Source: Antricoccus suffuscus
GTDB lineage: Bacteria; Actinomycetota; Actinomycetes; Mycobacteriales; Antricoccaceae
Direction of reading: 5' to 3'
NCBI RefSeq assembly: GCF_003003235.1
Contig: NZ_PVUE01000015.1
Span: 54,050-118,049, forward strand
DNA: 64,000 nt
Position numbers and translations under genes: made by a program. The notes under the pieces are model-generated. The model was not told where the DNA came from, did no database searches, and worked only from the letters and a program-made list of their open reading frames with translations. Numbering within the stretch: the first letter of the stretch is position 1; each line of letters begins with the position of its first letter. Below, in pieces: positions 44,416-61,410 of this stretch.

Positions 44416-44503
44416 CCGTCACAAAGTTCCCGCCCGTCCGTCACAAAGTTCGCGCCCGTCCGTCACAAAGTTCGCGCCCGTCCGTCACAAAATCCGGCAC
44501 CAT
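44416..44503 (-). repeat. 22-bp tandem repeat, about four copies (locus C)
   Basis: CCGTCACAAA recurs at 44416, 44438, 44460 and 44482, exactly 22 bases apart, with AGTTCGCGCC between in the central copies and decay at the ends. The core CCGTCAC(A/G)AA is shared with the 21-base units at 38955-39059. It fills most of the gap between the RNA methyltransferase and the second amidase. Confidence 0.85.
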
Positions 44504-44591
44504 CCGACGCCGGCCAGTCACAAACTCCAGGCTGTGCGTCATGCTGAGACGAGCGTACGGTCCGTACCCGAGCCGAAGGATGAGAAACGCC

Positions 44592-46004
44592 ATGACCGAT
44601 ATCTGCTTCCTGCCCGCCACCGAACTCGCCGCCGCGATGAGCACCGGCGAGCTCAGCTCGCGCGAGGTGACGCAGGCCTTTCTCGACCAGATCGACCGGG
44701 TTAATCCACAGATCAACGCCGTTGTCACGCTCGCCGCCGACTCGGCGCTGGCCGCTGCAGACGCCGCCGACGTACGCCGTACGCAAGGCGATTCGTTGCC
44801 GGTCCTGCATGGCATGCCGATGCTGCACAAGGACACCCACGCCACGGCAGGCATCCGTACGACGAGCGGTTCGCCGCTGCTGGCCGACAACGTGCCCGAC
44901 ACCGACGAGCTGCTGATCGAACGGCTGCACACCGCCGGCGCGATCTCGATGGGCAAGACCAACGTGCCGGAGTTCGCGGCAGGTTCGCACACGTTCAACC
45001 CGGTCTTCGGTACGACGTACAACCCGTACGGGCTGACCAAGACGGTCGGCGGCAGCAGCGGTGGCGCGGCCGCGTCCCTCGCGACTGGGATGACCGCACT
45101 GGCCGACGGCAGCGACATGGGCGGCTCGTTGCGCAACCCCGCCGCGTTTTGCAATGTCGTGGGGCTCCGCCCGACGACCGGCCGGGTTCCGAGCGAACCG
45201 GGCGCTTTCGGCCACTTCTCGCTGTCCGTCCAAGGCCCGATGGCCCGCAGCGTCGAGGACGTTGCGCTGCTGTTGTCCGCGATGGCCGGGCCCGACCTGC
45301 GCGCTCCCGCCACCCTCGACGAGCCGGGCGCGAGCTTTGCCCGGATCGAGCCGATGGAGCCGGGGACGTTGCGGATCGCGATCTCGGCGGACTTCGGCGG
45401 ACTGACCCCCGTTGAAGCCCAGATCGCCGCCGCGATCAACAAGGCGGGTGAGACCTTCGCATCGCTCGGCGCCGACGTACACCCGGCCATGCTCGACTTG
45501 AGTGGCGCCAACGAGGCATTCCTGATCCGCCGCGGATGGCAGTTCGCCGCAAACTTCGGACCGCTCTTGGATGCGCACCCCGGCGGGCTCAAGGACTCGA
45601 TCGTCTGGAACGTCGAACGCGGCCGGGAGCTCAGCGGCGCCGACCTGGCCCGCGCCATGGCGCTGACCGCGGAGCTCTACCAGCGGACCCGCGAATTCTT
45701 CACCGAGTACGACGCGCTGCTGCTGCCGACCACCCAAGTCTCGCCGTTCGACACCGCGATGGAGTACCCGACGCAGATCAACGGCCAGCCGCTGGCGACG
45801 TACCTCGAGTGGATGCGTTCCTGCAGTGACATCTCGGCGACCGGTGCACCGGCGATCAGCATGCCGGCCGGGTTTACCGACGACGGGCTGCCGATCGGCC
45901 TGCAGATAGTGACGCAATACCGCGCCGAGAAGAAGCTTTTGCAGATCGCCCGGCTCTTCGAAACGGCCACCCGGTACGCCGAGACCAGGCCACCCGTCTG
46001 CTGA
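44592..46004 (+). CDS. Amidase signature family enzyme, second copy
   Basis: 470 residues with Lys in GMPMLHKDTHATAG, cis-Ser in VGGSSGGAAASLATG and nucleophile in DGSDMGGSLRNPAAF, so catalytically complete. It is different from the amidase at 40427 and lacks a small partner gene. ATG 44592 has GAAGGATGAG upstream; in-frame ATG 44541 is less likely. The final codons (TRPPV) lie on one copy of a 15-base direct repeat whose other copy is beyond the helicase gene. Confidence 0.88.
   Translation: MTDICFLPATELAAAMSTGELSSREVTQAFLDQIDRVNPQINAVVTLAADSALAAADAADVRRTQGDSLPVLHGMPMLHKDTHATAGIRTTSGSPLLADNVPDTDELLIERLHTAGAISMGKTNVPEFAAGSHTFNPVFGTTYNPYGLTKTVGGSSGGAAASLATGMTALADGSDMGGSLRNPAAFCNVVGLRPTTGRVPSEPGAFGHFSLSVQGPMARSVEDVALLLSAMAGPDLRAPATLDEPGASFARIEPMEPGTLRIAISADFGGLTPVEAQIAAAINKAGETFASLGADVHPAMLDLSGANEAFLIRRGWQFAANFGPLLDAHPGGLKDSIVWNVERGRELSGADLARAMALTAELYQRTREFFTEYDALLLPTTQVSPFDTAMEYPTQINGQPLATYLEWMRSCSDISATGAPAISMPAGFTDDGLPIGLQIVTQYRAEKKLLQIARLFETATRYAETRPPVC
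45984..45998 (+). repeat. 15-bp direct repeat, left copy (end of amidase)
   Basis: ACCAGGCCACCCGTC is inside the last codons of the amidase. An identical copy is at 49238-49252. The pair bounds the helicase gene, which suggests insertion by recombination or duplication of a target site. Confidence 0.8.
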
Positions 46005-46092
46005 CGGTGCATCTGGGAACGAAATGGCCACGAGTGTGCTGTTCGAGCGCGTTAGGCGCGACTGTGTCGTAGGCAGCTGACATCCTGGGCAC

Positions 46093-49000
46093 GTGCCAGA
46101 CGAAATCGCGCCTGAGGGCTTCTACGACGCGCTTGTCACGCGCGCCCTGCTGCGGCGGGTCGAGCAGTCGGGACTTGTAGCGAGCGATTCCAAGATCGAG
46201 CCGCCGGAGCTTGCCGAACTGTTGTCTCAGCATATCCGCTCAGTGGCCCGGGAGGCATTCGACGCAGTTGGTGTGGAGCGGCGCGGGGAGCTGGCAAACG
46301 AGGTCATAGCGCTGCTTGGGTCGGAAGAAGATTTAGTCGACGGGGAGCCGCGCCGGCTTGAGTCGCTGTTGCGGCGGGTGACACCTGGACGCCCGGCCCT
46401 TTACCTCAACGCTCCGCAGACCCCGTTGTCTCAGTCGGCGTTGCTGACAAACGCGCAAGGTGAGCCGACGATGGGCAGCGAAATCTCTGCCGAGCTTGGT
46501 TCGGCTGACCGGGTGGAGCTACTTTGCGCCTTCATCAAGTGGTACGGCTTACGCACTCTTGAGAAGCCATTGCGAATCCTCCAGGAGCGCGGCGTCGAGT
46601 TCCGGGTTATCACCACTACGTATCTCGGGTCGACCGAACGTCTTGCGTTGGACCGCCTCATCGAGGAGTTCGGCGCCGAAGTACGAATCACCTACGAGAC
46701 GCAGCGCACCCGTCTCCACGCGAAGGCCTGGCGCTTCGTACGCAACACCGGATTTGATACGGCGTACGTCGGATCATCCAACCTCTCACGTACGGCGCTC
46801 CTCGACGGGGTTGAGTGGAACGTGCGCTTGACGTCATCGGCCTCGCCCGAGCTGCTACGGAAGTTTGCGGCCACCTTTGACACCTATTGGAACGACCCCG
46901 CCTTCGAGCGCTACACCCCCGCCGATGGGGAGCGTCTTGACCAGGCACTCGATATCGCGGCTGGCCGAGGACGGCAGACCGGTGCGTTGGCCGTGTCCGG
47001 TCTCGAGGTGCACCCGTGGCCACACCAGGAGCGGATCCTCGAGTCCCTTGAGGTCGAGCGGCAGATATACGACCGGCACCGCAATCTCGTCGTGGCCGCT
47101 ACAGGGACCGGTAAGACCGTCGTGGCAGCGCTCGACTACAAAAGGCTGGCCGTGCTCGCAGGGCGACGCCCCAGTCTGCTGTTCGTGGCGCACCGCAAAG
47201 AAATCCTTGACCAGGCGCTAAGAACCTACCGAGAAGTGCTTTCCGATGGCGGATTTGGTGAACTGTTTGTTGCGGGGTTTCGGCCAACGCGCTGGCAGCA
47301 TGTCTTCGCATCGGTGCAATCCCTCGGCGCCGACACCCTCGCTGGAATCGATCCTCGAGGGTTCGATGTGATTGTCGTAGACGAGTTTCACCACGCCGAA
47401 GCATCGAGCTTTCAGCGCATTCTTGACCACTTTGAGCCCCGCGAGCTTCTCGGATTGACTGCCACCCCCGAACGGGGCGACGGAGTAGACGTCCGGACTT
47501 TTTTTGACAATCGGACCGCTTACGAGCTCCGACTCTGGGACGCGCTTAGCTCGGACTTGCTCAGTCCGTTCCACTATTTCGGGATCGCCGACGCGACCGA
47601 CCTGACCGCAGTCGGATTTCGCCGTGGTGGTTACGACGTGGGGGAGATGTCCGGGGTCTACACCGGCAACGATGCACGTGTCAGGATCATTCTCAAAGAG
47701 TTGCGAAACAAGATAGCTCGTCCGGAGCGGATGCGGGCCCTCGGATTTTGTGTTGACGTCAAACACGCTAAATACATGGCTGACATTTTCAATCGGGCGG
47801 GCCTGCCTGCACTTGCCGTCCACGGAGACACTCCGATGGACCAGCGGCAGGCGGCGCGGTCTCGACTGGCCAAACGCGAGGTGGTGGTGCTGTTCACAGC
47901 GGACTTGTTTAATGAGGGTGTCGACCTCCCTGACGTCGACACGCTGTTGTTTCTTCGCCCCACCGAAAGCGTGACGATCTTTCTCCAGCAGCTCGGCCGC
48001 GGATTACGTCGTACCGCGGACAAGCCAGTTCTGACAGTCCTTGATTTCGTCGGCCACCACAACAAGGAGTTCAACCTGGCGCAGCGGTTCGGCGCCATCG
48101 TCGGAGGCTCTCGCAAGGCGCTCAAGAGTCAGGTCGAGCGAGGGTTCCCCTACCTGCCGTCGGGATGCCAGATCGTGTTGGACGACCTAACCCAGGTGCA
48201 AGTCCTGGAAAACATCAAGTCGCAGATCGCAACTCGCTGGCGACACTTCGTTGCCGAACTGCGGGCCATGGGAGATACCGACCTCCAAGGATTCTTGGCC
48301 GAATCCGAGGTGGAGCTGTCAGATCTCCTCGCCAAGGGCTCGTTCACCCAACTTCGGATAGAAGCGGGCCTCGACACTCTGCCGGGCGGCGAGTACCAAG
48401 ATCACCTGCTCAAACGACTCAAAGCACTCGCGCATGTTGATGACGTTGATCGTCACCGGACCTACTCGCTGCTACTTGCCGACGATGCGGTCGGGTTCCG
48501 GCAACTCGATGGGTCGCAGCGACGGTGGGCGGCAATGCTGTTTTTCTCCCTCTGGCCAAACGGTGGCGGATTTGCCAGCGTTGCCGACGGACTGGCGGTG
48601 CTGACGGAGGAGCGCGCGTTCAGGGCCGAAGCCCGACAGGTCCTCGATTGGGCTCGTGATCGTGTCCAGCATCTTGCGAAGCCTTTGGGGGAGCAGTTGG
48701 CGGACACTCCACTGCGTTCACACGCGCGCTACACGCGTGAGGAGATCGCGGCCGCGCTGGACTACGCGACCATCAAGCGGGTGCCGTCAAATCTTCGCGA
48801 GGGCGTGTTCTATTCGCGGCCATTGGATACCGACGCCTTGCTGGTGACGCTGGTGAAGTCGCCAGACCACTTCTCATCGACGACGATGTATCGCGACTAC
48901 GCCATCAACGCCTCGCTATTTCATTGGGAGTCGCAGTCGGGCACGTCGATCGCCTCGCCCACCGGTCAGCGTTACCTCACACAGCGCACCAACGGTACGA

Positions 49001-49179
49001 GGGTCGTGTTGTTGGTACGCCCACAAAAGCTGTGGGAGTTTGGCGCGAGCGCGCCGTACACGCTGCTTGGCGACGTCGATTTCGTTGAATCACGCGGCGA
49101 GCGACCGATCGCGATCACCTGGCAACTGCGTCGCCCAATGCCGCCTGGGATGCTGAACCAGGCTCGGGCCGTGAGCTGA
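46093..49179 (+). CDS. PLD-like + DEAD/DEAH helicase + DUF3427 protein
   Basis: 1028-residue multidomain protein. A phospholipase-D-like domain lies at about residues 100-280, with RLHAKAWRF and AYVGSSNLSRTAL forming a single HxK..N half-site. The SF2 helicase core starts with Walker A AATGTGKTVVA (about 336), DEFHHAE (about 430), GLTATPERGDG, and motif VI FLQQLGRGLRR (about 630). The C-terminal 350 residues match DUF3427, including REGVFYSRPLDTDALLVTL and TTMYRDYAI. Such proteins are patchily distributed and linked to DNA repair or defence; the role is unproven. Its codons look more AT-rich than its neighbours. GTG 46093 has no clear ribosome site. Confidence 0.88.
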   Translation: MPDEIAPEGFYDALVTRALLRRVEQSGLVASDSKIEPPELAELLSQHIRSVAREAFDAVGVERRGELANEVIALLGSEEDLVDGEPRRLESLLRRVTPGRPALYLNAPQTPLSQSALLTNAQGEPTMGSEISAELGSADRVELLCAFIKWYGLRTLEKPLRILQERGVEFRVITTTYLGSTERLALDRLIEEFGAEVRITYETQRTRLHAKAWRFVRNTGFDTAYVGSSNLSRTALLDGVEWNVRLTSSASPELLRKFAATFDTYWNDPAFERYTPADGERLDQALDIAAGRGRQTGALAVSGLEVHPWPHQERILESLEVERQIYDRHRNLVVAATGTGKTVVAALDYKRLAVLAGRRPSLLFVAHRKEILDQALRTYREVLSDGGFGELFVAGFRPTRWQHVFASVQSLGADTLAGIDPRGFDVIVVDEFHHAEASSFQRILDHFEPRELLGLTATPERGDGVDVRTFFDNRTAYELRLWDALSSDLLSPFHYFGIADATDLTAVGFRRGGYDVGEMSGVYTGNDARVRIILKELRNKIARPERMRALGFCVDVKHAKYMADIFNRAGLPALAVHGDTPMDQRQAARSRLAKREVVVLFTADLFNEGVDLPDVDTLLFLRPTESVTIFLQQLGRGLRRTADKPVLTVLDFVGHHNKEFNLAQRFGAIVGGSRKALKSQVERGFPYLPSGCQIVLDDLTQVQVLENIKSQIATRWRHFVAELRAMGDTDLQGFLAESEVELSDLLAKGSFTQLRIEAGLDTLPGGEYQDHLLKRLKALAHVDDVDRHRTYSLLLADDAVGFRQLDGSQRRWAAMLFFSLWPNGGGFASVADGLAVLTEERAFRAEARQVLDWARDRVQHLAKPLGEQLADTPLRSHARYTREEIAAALDYATIKRVPSNLREGVFYSRPLDTDALLVTLVKSPDHFSSTTMYRDYAINASLFHWESQSGTSIASPTGQRYLTQRTNGTRVVLLVRPQKLWEFGASAPYTLLGDVDFVESRGERPIAITWQLRRPMPPGMLNQARAVS

Positions 49180-49199
49180 TCGGCCTGCCCAGCTGCTGA

Positions 49200-50413
<1,214 letters not shown>

Positions 50414-50414
<1 letters not shown>

Positions 50415-52909
50415 TGCGGGCGCAACTGTCCTGGCTCACCGAGCTCGTCCCGGCGCTGGCCGGCAAGTCCGGTGAGCAGGTCGCCGACCTGTTTGTCTCC
50501 GCCGGCATCGAGGTCGATCAGATCATCACCGCCGGCCCCGACGACGTCGATGGGCTGTCTGTCGGTGAGGTCGTCGACATTGAGGAACTCACGGAGTTCA
50601 AGAAGCCGATCCGTTTCTGTCATCTGCGGGTCCGCGCCGAGGGTACGGCGACCGCCGACGAGCCTGAGATCCGCGACATCGTCTGCGGCGCGCAAAACTT
50701 CTCCGTGGGCGACCGGGTCGTGGTCGCGCTTCCGGGCGCCGTACTGCCGGGTGACTTCCGGATCGCGGCGCGCAAGACCTACGGCAAGACCTCCGACGGG
50801 ATGATCTGCTCCTCGCGCGAGCTCGGCATCGGCGACGACCACGACGGCATTCTCGTGCTCCCTGCGGACGCGCCGATCGGCGCCAACGCGGTCGATTACC
50901 TCGGGCTGCACGACGTCATTTTCGTCACCGAGCCGACCCCAGATCGCGGCTACCAGCTGTCGGTCCGTGGCCTCGCCCGCGAGTTGGCGGCGAAGCTCGA
51001 CGCGCCGTTCACCGATCCGGCCGACGTACCGGCACCGCCTGCCGGGCAAGGGTTCCCCGTCACCATCGAGGACGACGCGTGCGGGTCGTTCGCCGCCCGC
51101 GTGCTGCGCGGGTTCGACCCGTCGGCGCCGTCGCCGATGTGGATGCGCACCCGGCTGCTGGCCAGCGGCATGCGGCCGATCTCGCTGGCCGTCGACGTCA
51201 CCAACTACGTGATGCTGCTGATCGGTCAGCCAATGCACGCCTACGACCTGGATCGGCTCGCCGGGCAGATCGTCGTACGCCGGGCCGCCGAGGGCGAGTC
51301 GATCGTCACTATCGACGACGTGAAACGAGAGCTGCTCGCCGGCGAAGACCTGCTTATCACCGATGGCGAACATCTGCACGGCATCGCCGGGGTGATGGGC
51401 GCCGAGGCCGGCGAGATCAACGCCGGCACGACCGACATCCTGTTGGAGGCGGCATACTTCGACCCGGTCACCATCAGCCGGTCCGTACGCCGCCATCACT
51501 TGCTCAGCGAGGCCGGCCGCCGGTTCGAACGTGGCGTCGACCCGGTCACCGGTCCGGTCGCGATCGCGCTGGCCAGCGACCTGCTGAGCAAGTACGGCGG
51601 TGCGCAACCCGAGCAGCACATCACCCTCGCCGGTCAGCCGGGATTGCCTGCGCCGCAACAGATCGACCCCGCCCGGATCAACAAGCTCGTCGGCGTCGAC
51701 TACGACCTGCAGACCGTGACCCGCACGCTCAGCTTGGTCGGCTGCACCGTCGAGCAAGCCGGGGAACTGCTGAGAGTCACGCCGCCGACCTGGCGACCGG
51801 ATCTGCTCGAGATGCCCGACTTCGCCGAGGAAGTCGCGCGGATCGACGGCTACGACAACGTCCCGGTCATCTTGCCCGCGGCGAAACCGGGCACCGGTCT
51901 CACCGCCGAGCAGCGCGCCCGGCGGCAGGTGTCGCGGGCCGTCGCCTACAGCGGCTTCGTGGAGACACCGTCGATGAGCTTCCACGACGAGGCCGCGCTC
52001 GATGCGCTGCGCATCCCGGCAGACGACGTACGCCGCCGCCTGGTGCAGATGGCTAACCCGATCGCCGCCGACCAGACCGCCCTGCGGTCGACGCTGCTGC
52101 CGGGCCTGTTCGCGGCGCTCGTCCGCAACCATGGACGCGGATTCGAGGACGTCGCGCTCTACGAGACGGGGACCGTCTTCCGCGAACCGGACGGTGCGCC
52201 GCGCCCACCCGCGCCGCCGCTGGATGTGGCCGTCGTACCGACAGAGCAGCAGTTCGCCGATCTCGCGGCCTCTATGCCGATCGAACGCGCACACCTTGCC
52301 GTCGCAATCGCCGGCAAGTCCCAGCGCGCGACCTGGTCGCAGCCGTCGCGGGACGTGGGCTGGCAGGACGCGGTCGGCGCCGTACAAACCGCCGCCGACG
52401 CTCTCGGCGCACAGATCGTGCTCGCGCAGGCAGATGTCGCGCCCTGGCATCCGGGGCGCTGTGCGTCGGTGTCGCTGACCGACGGCACGCTCATCGGGTA
52501 CGCCGGAGAGATCCACCCGGCCGTCTGCGAGGCGCTCGACCTGCCGCGTCGTACCTGCGCGGCCGAGATCGACCTGGGCGCGCTGATAGCTCGTCGGTTC
52601 GAAGGGCATACGGCGCCGCAGGTCTCGACGTTTCCGCCGGCCACCCAGGACATCGCGCTGGTCGTCGATGCCGCGCTGCCGGCCGCCGACGTGCAGGCCG
52701 TCATCGAGAATGCCGCCGGCCCGCTGCTCGAGTCGGTGCGGCTGTTCGACGTCTTCACCGGTGACCAGGTGGGAGAGGGCAAGAAGAGCCTCGCCTACGC
52801 GCTGACGTTTCGGGCCGTCGACCGCACCCTGGACAGCGAAGAGACGACCGACCTGCGTGCGGCTGTCATCACCGCGGCCACCGATCGGCTCGGCGCCGTA
52901 CTCCGCTGA
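50414..52909 (+). CDS. pheT: Phenylalanine--tRNA ligase beta subunit
   Basis: 831 residues: tRNA-binding OB domain (IRDIVCGAQNFSVGDRVVVALPGAVLP), B3/B4 editing domain, B5, class II-like core (HLLSEAGRRFERGVDP) and C-terminal anticodon-binding FDX-ACB domain (PPATQDIALVVDAALPAADV, YALTFRAVDRTLDSEE). Full length. Coupled to pheS by a one-base overlap. Confidence 0.97.
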
Positions 52910-52948
52910 CCTCAGAGTCTCGTTCGCCGAGCACATGTCTACAAGGAG

Positions 52949-52964
52949 TTGAAAGGCAGCCCGA

Positions 52965-52977
<13 letters not shown>
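52949..52977 (+). promoter_or_regulatory. Promoter of the arginine operon
   Basis: TTGAAA (52949-52954), 17-base spacer, TAAAGT (52972-52977). The -10 lies inside ARG box 1. A second -10-like CATAAT (52990-52995) is 7 bases before ATG 53003 and would give a leaderless mRNA. Confidence 0.6.
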
Positions 52978-55175
<2,198 letters not shown>

Positions 55176-55179
<4 letters not shown>

Positions 55180-56101
55180 GCTCGGAGATGCTCGACTCGA
55201 TGCCGGTCGCCGACAAGGCCGCCGTACTCATCGAAGCCATGCCATGGCTGCGACGGTTTGCCGGCAAGATCATGGTCGTCAAGTACGGCGGCAACGCGAT
55301 GACGAACGACGCGCTCAAGGCCGCCTTCGCCGAGGACATGGTGTTTTTGCGGACCGTCGGCATCAAGCCGGTCGTCGTACACGGCGGCGGCCCGCAGATC
55401 AGCGCCATGCTGGATCGGTTCGGAATCACGTCGGAGTTTCGCGGCGGCCTGCGGGTGACGACCGAGGAGTCGATGGACGTCGTACGCATGGTGCTGGTCG
55501 GGCAGGTCCAGCGCGGCCTGGTCAACCTGATCAACAGCCACGGCCCGGTCGCGGTCGGCATGTCCGGAGAGGACGCATCACTGTTTACCGCAGTACGCCG
55601 CGGCACCACGATCGACGGCGAGGAGGTCGACCTCGGGCTGGTGGGCGATGTCGAATCGGTCAACAGCGACGCGATCCTCGATGTCATCGGCGCCGGCCGG
55701 ATCCCGGTCGTGTCGACCGTCGCTCCAGATGCCGACGGCGTGATCCATAACCTGAACGCCGACACCGCGGCCAGCGCGCTCGCCGTCGCATTGAAGGCCG
55801 AGAAGTTCGTCGTCCTGACCGACGTCGAAGGCGTCTACGCCAACTGGCCGGACAAGTCGTCGCTGCTGCGCGAGATCGCCAGTTCGCAGCTTGCGGCGAT
55901 GCTGCCGAGCCTGCAGGCCGGGATGATCCCCAAGATGGAAGCCTGTCTGCGCGCGGTCGACGGCGGAGTTCCGACCGCGACCGTGATCGACGGGCGCAAT
56001 CCGCACTCGGTCCTTCTCGAAGTGTTTACCAATGAAGGCAACGGCACGATGGTCGTGCCCGACCCACCCACTACCGCAGACCAACAACCAGAGGTGATCG
56101 C

Positions 56102-56105
<4 letters not shown>
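55176..56105 (+). CDS. argB: Acetylglutamate kinase
   Basis: Phosphorylates N-acetylglutamate; the feedback-regulated step in cyclic pathways. 309 residues of the amino-acid-kinase fold: [31 protein letters not shown], and [13 protein letters not shown]. The N-terminal helix typical of arginine-sensitive hexameric enzymes is present. ATG 55176 overlaps argJ; the stop overlaps argD. Confidence 0.97.
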
Positions 56106-58679
<2,574 letters not shown>

Positions 58680-58765
58680 TCGCCCGAATCCGACCCACAT
58701 CAACACGCACATGATTGACCGCCGTACCAGGCGAACTATTCAACAAGAAGCAGGAGAAACACACA

Positions 58766-59971
58766 ATGGCTGACACCGTCGTACTGGCTTACTCCGGAGG
58801 TCTCGATACCTCCGTCGCCATCGGCTGGATCAAGGAGCAGACCGGCTCGGACGTCATCGCGGTCGCCGGTGACGTCGGCCAGGGCGGCGAGGACATGGAG
58901 GTCATTCGCCAGCGCGCGCTCGACTGCGGCGCCATCGAGGCCGTCGTCGCCGACATCAAAGACGAGTTTGCGGACGAGTACTGCCTCCCGGCGCTGCAAG
59001 CCGGGGCGCTCTACATGGACCGTTACCCACTCGTGTCGGCGATTTCCCGCAACGTCATCGTCAAGCACCTTGTCGACGCCGCGCATAAGTACGGCGCCAA
59101 CGTCGTTGCCCACGGATGCACCGGCAAGGGCAACGACCAGGTCCGCTTCGAGGTCGGCATCCAGGCGCTCGGCCCGGAACTCAAGTGCATCGCGCCAGTG
59201 CGCGACCTCGCACTGACCCGTGACAAGGCGATCGAGTACGCCGAGAAGCACAGCCTGCCGATCGAGACGACGAAGAAGTCGCCGTACTCGATCGATCAGA
59301 ATGTTTGGGGCCGGGCCGTGGAGACCGGGTTCCTCGAGGACATCTGGAACGCACCGATCGAGGACGTCTACGAATACACCCAGGACCCTTCCGTCCAGCG
59401 GGATGCGGACGAAGTCATCCTCACCTTTGACAAGGGTGCTCCGGTCGCGATCGATGGCAAAAAAGTCACGATGCTGCAGGCGATCGAACAGCTCAACGAG
59501 CGCGCCGGCGCGCAAGGCGTGGGACGTCTCGACATGGTTGAGGACCGTCTCGTCGGGATCAAGAGCCGCGAGATTTACGAAGCTCCCGGCGCGATCGCGT
59601 TACTCACCGCTCACGAGGAGCTCGAGACGGTCACCCTCGAGCGCGAACTGGCCCGCTACAAGCGCGGCGTCTCTCAGCGCTGGAGCGAGCTGGTGTACGA
59701 CGGTCTCTGGTTCTCCCCGCTGAAGAAGGCCCTTGACGCGTTCATCACCGACACCCAGCAGCACGTGACCGGTGAGATCCGGATGGTGCTGCACGGCGGT
59801 CGCGCGGTCGTGACCGGTCGGCGTTCGGACCACTCGCTGTACGACTTCAACCTCGCGACGTACGACACCGGCGACACTTTCGACCAGTCCATGGCGAAGG
59901 GCTTCATCGAGCTGCACGGCTTGTCGACCAAGCTCGACTCCGCCCGCGAGCAGCGGCTCGGTGGCAAGTAG
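58766..59971 (+). CDS. argG: Argininosuccinate synthase
   Basis: ATP-dependent joining of citrulline and aspartate. 401 residues from ATG 58766 (AGGAG upstream): P-loop [26 protein letters not shown], and [12 protein letters not shown]. An in-frame start at 58715 adds a non-conserved tail. The 86-base gap after argR has no full ARG box, only an ATTCA half-site, so it may be read from the argC promoter. Confidence 0.97.
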   Translation: MADTVVLAYSGGLDTSVAIGWIKEQTGSDVIAVAGDVGQGGEDMEVIRQRALDCGAIEAVVADIKDEFADEYCLPALQAGALYMDRYPLVSAISRNVIVKHLVDAAHKYGANVVAHGCTGKGNDQVRFEVGIQALGPELKCIAPVRDLALTRDKAIEYAEKHSLPIETTKKSPYSIDQNVWGRAVETGFLEDIWNAPIEDVYEYTQDPSVQRDADEVILTFDKGAPVAIDGKKVTMLQAIEQLNERAGAQGVGRLDMVEDRLVGIKSREIYEAPGAIALLTAHEELETVTLERELARYKRGVSQRWSELVYDGLWFSPLKKALDAFITDTQQHVTGEIRMVLHGGRAVVTGRRSDHSLYDFNLATYDTGDTFDQSMAKGFIELHGLSTKLDSAREQRLGGK

Positions 59972-59973
59972 CC

Positions 59974-61410
59974 GTGGCTGACAACGCGACCCCACCAGGC
60001 GAGCCGGCAACGACCCGCCTGTGGGGCGGCCGGTTCTCGAGCGGCCCGTCGCCGCAGATGGTTGCATTGTCGCTGTCGGTGCACTTCGACATGCGGCTCG
60101 CGCCCTACGACATTGAGGGCTCGCGGGCACACGCGCGGGTGCTGCACTCGGCGAGGCTGCTCGACGACGATGAGCTCGCCAAGATGCTCGGTGCGTTGGA
60201 CTCGCTGGAGAAGGACGTCGCCGACGGCACGTTCCAGGCCAAGGTCGAGGACGAGGACGTGCACACGGCGCTCGAGCGCGGCCTGATCGAGCGCCTCGGC
60301 ACACTGGGCGGCAAGCTACGCGCCGGGCGCAGCCGCAACGATCAGGTAGCGACCGACTTGCGGCTCTATCTGCGTGACAACGTGCGCAAGATTGCCGCCG
60401 CGGTAGTCGACCTCGAAGAGGCACTGCTGGGCAAGGCCAACGAGTACGCCGACGTCGTGGCGCCAGGCATGACGCACCTGCAGCATGCGCAGCCCATCCT
60501 GTTCGCACACCAGCTGCTCGCGCACGTGCATGCCTTCGCCCGCGACGTGGATCGCCTGCGGGACTGGGACAAACGCGCCGCGGTGAGCCCGCTCGGTGCC
60601 GGGGCGCTGGCCGGCTCCTCGCTCAAACTCGATCCCGGCGCGGTAGCCAAGGACCTCGGGTTCGACCGGCCCGCCGACAACTCGATCGACGCGGTCTCCG
60701 ACCGGGACTATGTCGCGGAGTTCCTGTTCGCGGCCGCCATGATCGGCGTACACCTGTCGCGGATCGGCGAGGAGGTCGTGCTGTGGACGACGACCGAGTT
60801 CGGCTGGGTCAGGCTGCATGACTCGTGGGCGACCGGCTCGTCGATCATGCCGCAGAAGAAGAACCCCGATATCGGCGAGCTCGCTCGTGGCAAGACCGGC
60901 CGGTTCGTGGGCAACCTGGTGTCGTTGCTGACGACGCTCAAGGCGTTGCCGCTGGCGTACGACCGGGACTTGCAGGAAGACAAGGAGTGCACGTTCGACA
61001 GTGTCGAACAGTTGCTCATGCTGTTGCCGGCGGTGAGCGGAATGATCGCCACGATGACCGTCGACGCTGCTCGTGTGTCCGCGGGTGCCGGCGCCGGACA
61101 TGCGCTGGCAACCGACGTGGCCGAATGGCTTGTGCGCCAGGGTGTTCCGTTCCGCGAGGCGCACGAGGTGAGTGGTGCCGCCGTACAGTTCTGCGATGAG
61201 CGAGGCTGTGAGCTTTACGACCTCACCGCCGAGGATCTCGCATCGGTAGATGCTCGGCTGACCGCTGAGGTCATGGACGTGCTCACCGTCGAGGGCGCGC
61301 TCGCGTCGCGGTCGACCCACGGCGGTACGGCGCCTGTACGCGTCGCCGAACAAGCCGAACGCATCAAAGCCTCCCTGGCGATGCAGCGATCGTGGCTCGT
61401 CGCCGACTGA
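59974..61410 (+). CDS. argH: Argininosuccinate lyase
   Basis: Releases arginine and fumarate. 478 residues of the fumarase/aspartase fold: [15 protein letters not shown]-terminus, TPGMTHLQ-type HLQHAQP segment with catalytic His, and the signature [12 protein letters not shown] with the catalytic Ser. GTG 59974 is 2 bases after the argG stop. The last 19 bases overlap the next gene. Confidence 0.97.
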   Translation: MADNATPPGEPATTRLWGGRFSSGPSPQMVALSLSVHFDMRLAPYDIEGSRAHARVLHSARLLDDDELAKMLGALDSLEKDVADGTFQAKVEDEDVHTALERGLIERLGTLGGKLRAGRSRNDQVATDLRLYLRDNVRKIAAAVVDLEEALLGKANEYADVVAPGMTHLQHAQPILFAHQLLAHVHAFARDVDRLRDWDKRAAVSPLGAGALAGSSLKLDPGAVAKDLGFDRPADNSIDAVSDRDYVAEFLFAAAMIGVHLSRIGEEVVLWTTTEFGWVRLHDSWATGSSIMPQKKNPDIGELARGKTGRFVGNLVSLLTTLKALPLAYDRDLQEDKECTFDSVEQLLMLLPAVSGMIATMTVDAARVSAGAGAGHALATDVAEWLVRQGVPFREAHEVSGAAVQFCDERGCELYDLTAEDLASVDARLTAEVMDVLTVEGALASRSTHGGTAPVRVAEQAERIKASLAMQRSWLVAD

